Below are positions 24,559-31,235 of a DNA stretch of 64,000 nt, in pieces. Where the stretch lies: NCBI GenBank assembly GCA_024697545.1, contig JAILFN010000009.1:108026-172025 (forward strand), read 5' to 3'. Position 1 is the first letter of the stretch. Every line of letters starts with the position of its first letter. This DNA comes from Ruminococcus sp. (GTDB taxonomy: Bacteria > Bacillota > Clostridia > Oscillospirales > Ruminococcaceae). Below the pieces are notes generated by a model. The model had not been told where the DNA came from and made no database searches. It saw only the letters and a program-made list of their open reading frames with translations. The position numbers and the translations under genes are program-made.

Positions 24559-24587
24559 TTGACGTATCAGACTATTAATGATATAAT
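24559..24587 (+). promoter_or_regulatory. Promoter of the LiaF-like gene pair
   Basis: TTGACG (24559-24564) and TATAAT (24582-24587) are 17 bp apart. The expected start point, about 24594, lies inside the left arm of the hairpin at 24589-24620. Confidence 0.8.
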
Positions 24588-24588
24588 A

Positions 24589-24625
24589 AATGCGATGCCG
24601 AAGAGATACGGTATCGCATTTTTTG
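24589..24625 (+). terminator. Terminator of asnB, overlapping the next promoter's start point
   Basis: AATGCGATGCCG (24589-24600) pairs with CGGTATCGCATT (24609-24620), with one G-T pair, and runs into TTTTTT. A transcript from upstream would form the whole stem. One starting near 24594 would lack part of the left arm. Confidence 0.8.
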
Positions 24626-24656
24626 TTATGCCTTTTATATACAGGGGGTATGCTTT

Positions 24657-25340
24657 ATGACACAAAAGAAAACAAACATCGTCTGGGGACTTTTCTTTAT
24701 GTTCGCGGGCGTATTCACGATAATGAACGCCGCGGGCGCATTTGAGGGCGTAGACCTGCTCAGGACAGCAGTGACGCTCATGATGATACCCGTTGTGGTA
24801 GTAAGCATCATAGATGTGAACTTCTGGGGCATCTTCTATCCGTTTGCGATAGTCGGGATAATGTACGACAAAGAGCTAGGCATAGAAGACCTCTCGCCAT
24901 TCCCGCTTCTTCTCACGGCGGCGTTTTTCAGCCTCGGTATGTCGATGATCGTGCCCAAGCGCAGCGCTGCGGGGCTTGCATCAGCGGCTGCGGGCGGCTC
25001 CCCCGATACCGACGTATATTTCCGCACAAGGCTCGTTAAGCAGGTAAAGTCGCTGCCAAACGGCATACTCCGCTCGCTGACGATCGACGCTTTCTGCTCC
25101 GACCTTAAAGTGTACTTCAACAACGCTCAGCTTGCGGGCGGCCACGGCGACCTGCTTTTCTCCTGCACAGTTTCGAGCATTGAGCTTTACGTTCCGAGAA
25201 GCTGGCAGGTCATAGCCGCGAGCGACTGCGCCGTTGGCGAGATCGACGAAAAGGGCTACGTCAACGCCCCCAAGAGCGAGCAGGTGCTAATGCTGCACGG
25301 AACTGCAAAAGCAACGGGAGTTACGGTGATCTATGTTTGA
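24657..25340 (+). CDS. LiaF-like membrane protein
   Basis: A 227-residue protein. The N-terminal third has three to four membrane helices (about residues 8-28, 33-50, 52-70, 80-98; IVWGLFFMFAGVFTIMN first), as in the DUF5668/LiaF membrane module. The C-terminal part (about 125-227) is a beta-rich domain ending in a GTAKATGVTVIYV repeat, like the LiaF C-terminal domain. LiaF restrains the LiaRS cell-envelope stress system in Bacillus, but no LiaR or LiaS is near, so the role is unassigned. ACAGGGGGTATGCTTT precedes ATG 24657. It overlaps the next gene by eight bases. Confidence 0.75.
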   Translation: MTQKKTNIVWGLFFMFAGVFTIMNAAGAFEGVDLLRTAVTLMMIPVVVVSIIDVNFWGIFYPFAIVGIMYDKELGIEDLSPFPLLLTAAFFSLGMSMIVPKRSAAGLASAAAGGSPDTDVYFRTRLVKQVKSLPNGILRSLTIDAFCSDLKVYFNNAQLAGGHGDLLFSCTVSSIELYVPRSWQVIAASDCAVGEIDEKGYVNAPKSEQVLMLHGTAKATGVTVIYV

Positions 25341-26133
25341 CCGTATAAAACGTCTGCCGCCGCTTACGGTCATTACTGCCGAGCTTATCCTGCTCTCGGC
25401 GGGAGCCTTTGCGGCAACGGCGGTCATAAGCCATAAGTATAAAAGCAGCGAAAGGCGCGAAAGCCTGCCCGAGGTAAAGGCGGAGCTTATCGACAGCGAT
25501 CACTACACCGCCGCCCTCACAGACACGGGCAGCATCGAGCGCGTAAGGGCAGTCAGGATAACCGACGGCGAGGGGTATGTAAGATTCCGCATCGAGCTGC
25601 TCGACAGCGACGGCATACCTCTGAGCGACAAGCTGAAACAAAAGCAGGCGGACATCGAGGTATTCAAAGGCTACCTCACCGACCCCGAAATGCCGAGCTA
25701 TGAGGCATTCAACGACGCATACCATCGTTTGATGAACGAGCAGCTTCTGCTGAAGCTTAAAGCGGGCGCTGCGCTCTCAGCCTTCTGCGACGCAGGCGGA
25801 AGTCCCCTGCCGCAGAGCGAGGATATCCTGAAGCTCGACAGCGAGGACGGCTGTTCCTGCACGATGATCTACCGAAAAAAGCTTTCGGCAGGAGACACCG
25901 CCGAGCTTTACAGCAGCATTTGCGTACCCGCCGACAGTGATGTCAGCACGAGCTATGAGGGGTACATAAAAAACGATGACAACAGCTACCGCACCGAAAC
26001 GCTTGATGCGGGCGTGACGGAGCTTCTCGGCACAGGCTTCGGGATACACGTTACCGTCGAGACTATCCCCTCCGACGGCAGCGACACCGCATACACGGCG
26101 TTCCTGCGTGCAGATGAAGATAGCGGCACATAA
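25333..26133 (+). CDS. Membrane-anchored protein of unknown function
   Basis: A 266-residue protein with an N-terminal membrane segment (about residues 12-34, TVITAELILLSAGAFAATAV) and an otherwise soluble, acidic extracellular part. The body has alternating polar and hydrophobic strands (VRFRIELLDSDGIPL, YSSICVPADSDV, GIHVTVETIPSDGS) that suggest a beta-sandwich. I do not recognise a family. Its ATG overlaps the stop of the LiaF-like gene, so the two products are probably made together and may interact. Transcription ends at a clear terminator. Confidence 0.65.
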   Translation: MFDRIKRLPPLTVITAELILLSAGAFAATAVISHKYKSSERRESLPEVKAELIDSDHYTAALTDTGSIERVRAVRITDGEGYVRFRIELLDSDGIPLSDKLKQKQADIEVFKGYLTDPEMPSYEAFNDAYHRLMNEQLLLKLKAGAALSAFCDAGGSPLPQSEDILKLDSEDGCSCTMIYRKKLSAGDTAELYSSICVPADSDVSTSYEGYIKNDDNSYRTETLDAGVTELLGTGFGIHVTVETIPSDGSDTAYTAFLRADEDSGT

Positions 26134-26136
26134 GAA

Positions 26137-26170
26137 AACGGCGATACAAAAAAGTATCGCCGTTATTGCT
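26137..26170. terminator. Bidirectional terminator
   Basis: AACGGCGATAC (26137-26147) pairs perfectly with GTATCGCCGTT (26154-26164). It is followed by ATTGCTTT on the plus strand and TTCTTATG on the minus strand. It separates the LiaF-like pair from the convergent Ser/Asp-repeat protein gene. Confidence 0.8.
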
Positions 26171-26189
26171 TTGCAGCTTAACTCCCCGC

Positions 26190-27578
26190 TCACTTGACCT
26201 TTATCGTCTTGTTCGCGCTGTAACCGCCGTAATACTTCTTCGTGCCGACAGTCTTGTAAGCCCTCGCGCGGATATAATACTTCTTGCCCTTTAAAAGCCC
26301 CGTGACCGTCTTGGCGGTGGAGGTGTTCTTTTTGAGGTAAACCGTCTTCTTGTTTTTGGTGAAGGAAGAGTTTGTCGCCAGAACTATCTGATAGCCCGTT
26401 GCCTGAACGTCCTTTTTAAGCTTGACCTTTACCTTTCTGCTGCCGAGCGCTTTGACTTCCGATATCTTCATCGCCTTCGGCTTGATGTAAAAGTACGCGG
26501 TCTTTGAGGACTTATAGTTGCCCTTGCCCGTGACGCGCACCGTCGCACGGCCCGTGTTCAGGTTGCCCGAATAGCTGATGGTGTAGTCGCTGCCCTTTTT
26601 TAGGGTGGCGCCGCTGAGGGTGACTGCCGCCGCGGGCTTTATTGCCTTTCCCGTGTAGGTATAGACCTTGCCTGAAATGCTGACGGCGGCGGAAGCGAGC
26701 GATCTCGGCGATATCGTGAAGCTGCCGATAACGGTGCCGCTGTAATTGTTACAGCCGCTGACGATCACCGAAGCCGTGCCTGCGTTGACGTTGTTTATGA
26801 AGCTCAGCGTGTAGTCGCTGTCTGCCGCAAGGGCAGTGCCGTCAAGGCTGACTGTGACAGACGGCGTGAACGGCTTGCCCGAATAGGTGAACGACGACTG
26901 CCCCAAAGCCACATCAGCCGCCGATATCGGCTTCGGCGATATCGTGAAGGTGCCGATCGCCGTACCCTCATAGCTGCCGCAGCCGTTTACTATTATGAGG
27001 GCTGTCCCCGCGTTGATGTTGTTTACATAGCTCAGCGTGTAGTCGCGCCCGGGGGTCAGGCTCGCGCCGTCCAGCGCAACGGAAGTCAGCGGCGATATCG
27101 CCCTGCCCGTGTAGGTGTAGCTGCTGCTGCCCGTTTCTATGACCGCATTCGCAATAGAAAGCTTCGCAGCAGGCGGCGGGTCGGTCTTGGAGCTGTCGTC
27201 CGCCTTGCTGTCGGGTGTGCTTTCGGCAACAGAGTCGGAAGTGCTGTCCGCCGCGCTGTCGGGAATGCTTTCGGCAACAGAATCGGACGTGCTGTCCGCC
27301 GCGCTGTCGGGAATGCTTTCGGCAACAGAGTCGGACGTGCTGTCTGCCGCGCTGTCGGGAGTGCTTTCGGCGACAGAATCGGACGTGCTGTCTGCCGCGC
27401 TGTCGGGAGTGCTTTCGGCGACAGAGTCGGGTGTGCTGTCCGCCGCACTCGTGTTCGGGAACAGCTCCTGCGGCTCGGTCGTGTTGTCGCCTGCCGCGCT
27501 GATGATGCTCTGTGCGCCTATCATGCCGCCCACCATAACTAAAGCGGTCACGGCAGAGGCTATCCTTTTGAATGTCAT
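26190..27578 (-). CDS. Secreted protein with Ser/Asp-rich tandem repeats and Ig-like repeats
   Basis: A 462-residue exported protein. Residues 1-29 form a signal peptide (ASAVTALVMVGGMIGAQSII). Residues about 42-125 are a 16-residue tandem repeat of Ser, Thr, Asp, Ala, Glu (STSDSVAESTPDSAAD), encoded by near-identical 48-bp units. Residues about 140-375 hold three similar Ig-like repeats, each with a YTYTGKAI-type start and a GTFTISPK-type end. The C-terminus (about 378-462) is one Fn3-like domain. No sortase motif, dockerin or SLH domain is visible, so how it stays on the cell is unclear. The start ATG 27578 follows AAAGGGGTG, and a consensus promoter lies upstream. Confidence 0.8.
   Translation of the reverse strand: MTFKRIASAVTALVMVGGMIGAQSIISAAGDNTTEPQELFPNTSAADSTPDSVAESTPDSAADSTSDSVAESTPDSAADSTSDSVAESIPDSAADSTSDSVAESIPDSAADSTSDSVAESTPDSKADDSSKTDPPPAAKLSIANAVIETGSSSYTYTGRAISPLTSVALDGASLTPGRDYTLSYVNNINAGTALIIVNGCGSYEGTAIGTFTISPKPISAADVALGQSSFTYSGKPFTPSVTVSLDGTALAADSDYTLSFINNVNAGTASVIVSGCNNYSGTVIGSFTISPRSLASAAVSISGKVYTYTGKAIKPAAAVTLSGATLKKGSDYTISYSGNLNTGRATVRVTGKGNYKSSKTAYFYIKPKAMKISEVKALGSRKVKVKLKKDVQATGYQIVLATNSSFTKNKKTVYLKKNTSTAKTVTGLLKGKKYYIRARAYKTVGTKKYYGGYSANKTIKVK
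27219..27447. repeat. 48-bp tandem repeat inside the secreted protein gene
   Basis: Nearly five copies of a 48-bp unit; successive GCTTTCGG starts fall at 27219 and 27267 and continue at the same spacing. The unit keeps frame (16 codons), and copies differ only at a few bases, so copy number could change by slippage without a frameshift. Confidence 0.85.
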
Positions 27579-27642
27579 ATCAAAACACCCCTTTATGCCT
27601 GCCGCGCAAACACGCGGGTCTTACACTAAGTTACTTACTGTT

Positions 27643-27671
27643 ATTATACCGCATTTTGTGATAAAAGTCAA
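27643..27671 (-). promoter_or_regulatory. Promoter of the tandem-repeat secreted protein
   Basis: On the minus strand, TTGACT (27671-27666) and TATAAT (27648-27643) are 17 bp apart. Confidence 0.85.
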
Positions 27672-27766
27672 TATACATGGGGCGCGCAGACAAAAAAATA
27701 GTTAGTATGCCCAATCAGGCGGCGCGGTATTTGTGTTATCTACTAAACCCGCCTCTCCCGAACAGC

Positions 27767-27791
27767 AAAAAAGACGGGGTCCGGCCCCGCC
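27767..27791 (-). terminator. Terminator of inorganic pyrophosphatase
   Basis: GGCGGGG and CCCCGTC (27791-27773 on the minus strand) form a short GC-rich stem followed by six T. Confidence 0.8.
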
Positions 27792-27823
27792 TTTATTTCA
27801 TGCCATGATATGCCGTCCTGCCG

Positions 27824-28354
27824 TTACTTACAGAACTTTTCTATGTAGTTGTCTATGCACTGTGCGATTATCTTCTTGGCTTCGGCGGCATTCTGAACGT
27901 CGTCTACCACCGTTTCCTTGTGCTCCAGCTGCTTGTAGACCGAGAAGAAGTGTGTCATCTCCTCAAAGACGTGCTTGGGAAGCTCCGAGATATCGGTGTA
28001 GCTGTTGTAGCTCGGGTCGGATTCGGGAATGCAGATTATCTTCTCATCCGCAGCGCCGTTGTCCATCATTATGATAACACCGATAGGATAGCACTTGACG
28101 AGCGACATCGGCACGAGCGTTTCCGAGCAAAGCACCAATACATCAAGCGGGTCGCCGTCGTCCGCGTGGGTGCGGGGGATAAACCCGTAGTTTGCGGGGT
28201 AATGGGTCGAGGTATAAAGTATCCTGTCCATTCGCAGCATACCCGTTGCCTTGTCAAGCTCATACTTCACCTTTGAGCCCGCAGGGATCTCAATGACCGC
28301 GGTAAAGCTCTCGGCGTTTATCTCTTTCGGGGAAATATCGTGGAGTATATTCAT
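27824..28354 (-). CDS. ppa: Inorganic pyrophosphatase (family I)
   Basis: A 176-residue protein starting at ATG 28354, just after GGGAGGG. Family I pyrophosphatase features are intact: IEIPAGSKVKYELDK, then YPANYGFIPRT, then the metal-binding DGDPLDVLVL block, then the later ADEKIICI. It hydrolyses pyrophosphate in the cytoplasm. In a cell that also has a PPi-type phosphofructokinase (37053-38273), this enzyme competes for PPi, which is worth noting for energy use. No promoter is obvious in the 50 bp between it and the AraC-type gene upstream, so the two may share a transcript. Confidence 0.95.
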   Translation of the reverse strand: MNILHDISPKEINAESFTAVIEIPAGSKVKYELDKATGMLRMDRILYTSTHYPANYGFIPRTHADDGDPLDVLVLCSETLVPMSLVKCYPIGVIIMMDNGAADEKIICIPESDPSYNSYTDISELPKHVFEEMTHFFSVYKQLEHKETVVDDVQNAAEAKKIIAQCIDNYIEKFCK

Positions 28355-28405
28355 AAGCCCTCCCGTTGATATCGGCAAAGCCCGCATTCCGGCGAGCCGC
28401 CTGAT

Positions 28406-29233
28406 TTACTTCGATCTCTTGTTAAGGTTTCTGAACTCGGCGGGCGAGAGCATCTCGTGGCGCTTGAACACCGCGCAGAAGTAGGAGCAGTCGTTGTAGC
28501 CGACCTCGGACGCGATCTCGTTGATGTTCAGCTTGTCATCAAGCAGCAGGAGCTTTGCCTGCTGGACGCGCTTTCTCGCAAGATACTCAAAGGGACGCAG
28601 GTTCAGGCATTCCTTGAACAGCCTGCAAAGGTACTGGGGAGAAAGCCCGATAAGATCGGAAAGCTCTGCAAGCGTTATGTCGTTGCGGTAGTTGGTGTTG
28701 AGGTAGTCGATAACAGGCTGCAGCTGGTTGAGCTTTGCGCTGTCCTGCGTGCCGTTCTGCATATTGACCACGCGGTTGAACTCGATGAAGAACTGATAGA
28801 GGTAAGCCGAGCACTGCTGACCGCCGTAGTAGTAGTTGGTACGCATAAGGTAGAGCATCTTCTTGAATATGGCATCAAGGGAATTGATGTCATGTATGCG
28901 GAATACTCTTGCCTTTTCAAGCTTTACATACTGCATTATATTGGGGATCTCTCTGCCCTCAAAGGTGATCCAGTGAGTTTCCCAGATCTCGTCGGTGGGG
29001 TAATACTCATGAGGCACGTTCGGAGGCAGGTAAAAACCGTCGCCTGCGTTTATCTCATGCTCACCGCCGTCAACCTTCAGAACGCCGCTTCCGCGAACGC
29101 AATAGATTATCTGATGATTGGGATAGCCGTCCTCGCGAATAAAATGGAACTCGGTGTCTCTGGCGCCAATACCGTTTATATACATCGGCAGATTGACCTC
29201 GTCCTTCAACACGGGATAATAGTAATCGGTCAT
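28406..29233 (-). CDS. AraC-family transcriptional regulator
   Basis: A 275-residue protein. ATG 29233 follows AAGGAGCG by nine bases; the open frame continues upstream without a start signal. The N-terminal cupin-like sensor domain (about residues 20-110) includes IIYCVRGSGVLKVDGGEHEI and GDGFYLPPNVPHEYYP. The C-terminal double helix-turn-helix (about 175-275) has LAELSDLIGLSPQYLCRLFK and the IASEVGYNDCSYFCAVFKR signature. Such regulators usually sense sugars or oligosaccharides. The only neighbour on the strand is ppa, so the target is unknown. It has a consensus promoter 80 bp upstream. Confidence 0.9.
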   Translation of the reverse strand: MTDYYYPVLKDEVNLPMYINGIGARDTEFHFIREDGYPNHQIIYCVRGSGVLKVDGGEHEINAGDGFYLPPNVPHEYYPTDEIWETHWITFEGREIPNIMQYVKLEKARVFRIHDINSLDAIFKKMLYLMRTNYYYGGQQCSAYLYQFFIEFNRVVNMQNGTQDSAKLNQLQPVIDYLNTNYRNDITLAELSDLIGLSPQYLCRLFKECLNLRPFEYLARKRVQQAKLLLLDDKLNINEIASEVGYNDCSYFCAVFKRHEMLSPAEFRNLNKRSK

Positions 29234-29310
29234 GGTAGTAACGCTCCTTTTTTGTACCGAAGACAAGCTTCGGAAAGTATGGTCTTGCCGTTTTAATATC
29301 TTGTGATAAA

Positions 29311-29339
29311 ATAATATCATAACAAGGCTCAAATGTCAA
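29311..29339 (-). promoter_or_regulatory. Promoter of the AraC-family gene
   Basis: On the minus strand, TTGACA (29339-29334) and TATTAT (29316-29311) are 17 bp apart. Confidence 0.8.
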
Positions 29340-29429
29340 TACTCTTTTATCCGATTCGGGAAAATTATTAATATTTTTACATTTCAGCTCATTTTTCTTC
29401 ACCGTTCCCGCCGTCCGAAAAAAAAGCAC

Positions 29430-29458
29430 TTGACATCGGCTTTAATTAATGGTACAAT
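29430..29458 (+). promoter_or_regulatory. Promoter of the SLOG/LCP-like gene pair
   Basis: TTGACA (29430-29435) and TACAAT (29453-29458) are 17 bp apart. Confidence 0.85.
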
Positions 29459-29489
29459 ATAATGAGGTATGATGCTCGGAGGGATATGT

Positions 29490-30062
29490 ATGCCTTATCA
29501 CATAAGCAATAGCGCAGTGTTTACAGACAGCGCAGGATCTCTTCCGATCATCCCGCGTGAGCGCTCCTGCTGCTTCTCGGGACACCGTCCCGAAAATTTT
29601 CCTGCCGACAAAGTGCGAATTGAATATCTTTGTAGACTTGTGGCAGACACCGCGGCAATATTATACTATAAAGGCATCGACACCTTCATCACGGGCATGG
29701 CGCGCGGCTTCGATCTGCTCGCTGCCGACACCCTTGTGAAGGATCCCGATATAGGTTCAAAGATACATCTCATCTGCGCCGTGCCCTATGCGGATCACAG
29801 AAGAGAGATGAAGACCGCGCAAGAGGATATGCTTTACAGAGAGCTGATAAAACGCGCCGATCTGATCGTTTGTCTCGGCGATGAATATCGCAAGGATTGC
29901 TACAAGCTTCGCAATTCCTTTATGATAAACAACTCCTCAAACCTCATCGCGTACCTAAAGGATGAAAACAGCCTGCGTTCAGGCACGGGCATGACCTGCA
30001 ATCTGGCAAGAAAAGCGGGGCATACTCTTTATATGATATATGAAAAAGATCTGCGAGGTTGA
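29490..30062 (+). CDS. YpsA-like SLOG-domain protein (DUF1273)
   Basis: A 190-residue protein. ATG 29490 is chosen because GGAGGG ends six bases upstream; the ATGs at 29469 and 29472 lie before that site. CCFSGHRPENFP followed by a Rossmann-like core with FITGMARGFDLLAADTL and ADLIVCLGDEYRKDCYKLRNSFMI is the YpsA/DUF1273 member of the SLOG superfamily, which is predicted to bind nucleotides or NAD derivatives. In Bacillus, YpsA affects cell division. The biochemical role is unsettled. It is followed after 30 bp by the LCP-like gene, and the pair shares one promoter. Confidence 0.85.
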   Translation: MPYHISNSAVFTDSAGSLPIIPRERSCCFSGHRPENFPADKVRIEYLCRLVADTAAILYYKGIDTFITGMARGFDLLAADTLVKDPDIGSKIHLICAVPYADHRREMKTAQEDMLYRELIKRADLIVCLGDEYRKDCYKLRNSFMINNSSNLIAYLKDENSLRSGTGMTCNLARKAGHTLYMIYEKDLRG

Positions 30063-30092
30063 CCCGCACTGATATCGAAAGGAGATTTTTTA

Positions 30093-31046
30093 ATGGCACA
30101 AGCTGCTGCTGCAAAAAACAGAAGGCGCAGAAAGAAAAGACGCTCTCAGGCCCCTGTGGCGCTTATCTACTTCCTTACGCTGCTCATCTTTCTTGCACTG
30201 TTCGGAATGTTTGCAAAGTACCTTATGAACAGGCTGAACACCAAACAGGAAGATGAGATAGACTACTCTGAAACATACATCGACTCATACAACACGCTCT
30301 ATGCGCGAGTCAACGGCAAGAACGTTCTGAGCGATCTCTTCCTCATGAGGATATGCCCCGAGCAGGGCAAGATGCTGTTTATCCCGTTGTCGGCATTCAC
30401 AGTAAGCTCGGCAGACGGAGCTACCTTCCGCGATGTCTACGCCGACGGCGGTATAAGAAAGCTCAAGGATTCGGTAGACGAAACGCTCGGTATCTCGACA
30501 GATTACTACTGCACCCTTTCAAATCAATCTTTTGAGGACATAATCGACATAATCGGCGGTTTCCTCTACGCCCCCGAGGAAGAGCTTTACCACCTCTCGG
30601 CAGATGACGGAAATGATATATCGCTCCGCGCGAATAAAGCCGTAACGCTTTCGGGCAAGCAGGTAAGACTTATCTGCCAGACGAACATCTTCTCAAAGGG
30701 AAGACAGGGCAACACCGAGTTCCTCGGACAAGCTCTCGTGGGCGTTTGCAACAACGCATTCGATCAGATAGAGATCACCACAAACAGCCTTGACATCATT
30801 TACGGCAAGATCTCAGCTTCAAGCTCTACCAACATTACCGAGAACGACTTCAAGCAGCACAAGACCTACATCAAAGAAATGCTCAAGAAACAGCTCCAGC
30901 CCGCTTACTCAATGGTCCCCGAGGGACAGTGGGCAGCAAGCGGAGATTCATTCACAATCTCCCCCGAGTTCAAACAGAAGATCTACGACGAAATGGAAGC
31001 TACAAAGTCCTCTCAGAAGAGCGGTATCATCACAAAGGATGAATAA
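30093..31046 (+). CDS. Degenerate LytR-CpsA-Psr-like membrane protein
   Basis: A 317-residue protein with a basic N-terminus, one membrane helix (about residues 24-47, LIYFLTLLIFLALFGMFAKY) and an extracellular domain. NVLSDLFLMRICPEQGKMLFIPLSAF, followed by KLKDSVDETLGISTDYYCTL and FEDIIDIIGGF, follows the layout of an LCP domain, the enzyme that transfers wall polymers from lipid carriers to peptidoglycan. The usual catalytic arginine/aspartate pieces (RSDT and SIPRD) are not present here, so it may be non-catalytic. AAAGGAG precedes ATG 30093. It follows the SLOG gene and ends at a terminator. Confidence 0.65.
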   Translation: MAQAAAAKNRRRRKKRRSQAPVALIYFLTLLIFLALFGMFAKYLMNRLNTKQEDEIDYSETYIDSYNTLYARVNGKNVLSDLFLMRICPEQGKMLFIPLSAFTVSSADGATFRDVYADGGIRKLKDSVDETLGISTDYYCTLSNQSFEDIIDIIGGFLYAPEEELYHLSADDGNDISLRANKAVTLSGKQVRLICQTNIFSKGRQGNTEFLGQALVGVCNNAFDQIEITTNSLDIIYGKISASSSTNITENDFKQHKTYIKEMLKKQLQPAYSMVPEGQWAASGDSFTISPEFKQKIYDEMEATKSSQKSGIITKDE

Positions 31047-31059
31047 AACCGATACAAAG

Positions 31060-31092
31060 CGCCGACATCGGAAAAGATGTCGGTGTTTTTTT
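31060..31092 (+). terminator. Terminator of the LCP-like gene
   Basis: CGCCGACATC (31060-31069) pairs with GATGTCGGTG (31076-31085), including one G-T pair, and is followed by seven T. Confidence 0.9.
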
Positions 31093-31166
31093 GCCTTTCC
31101 CGCAGCGATCCTCTGCTGCTGCAAGCGGAAGCTCCGGCTGATTCGGGCGTGACGGCAATGCAATGC

Positions 31167-31197
31167 AAAAAAACGGCAGCTTCCGAAGAAGCCGCCG
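31167..31197 (-). terminator. Terminator of the large repeat protein gene
   Basis: On the minus strand CGGCGGCTTC (31197-31188) pairs with GAAGCTGCCG (31183-31174), with one mismatch and a short TTCG loop, followed by seven T. Confidence 0.85.
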
Positions 31198-31235
31198 CTC
31201 TTTTTAGGTTATTAAAGGGTATCAGATAATTCCAA

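Noticed and set aside
27219..27447. Regularly spaced 48-bp repeats considered as a CRISPR array
   Set aside because: Units are directly adjacent, contain no unique spacers, and keep the reading frame of a secreted protein.
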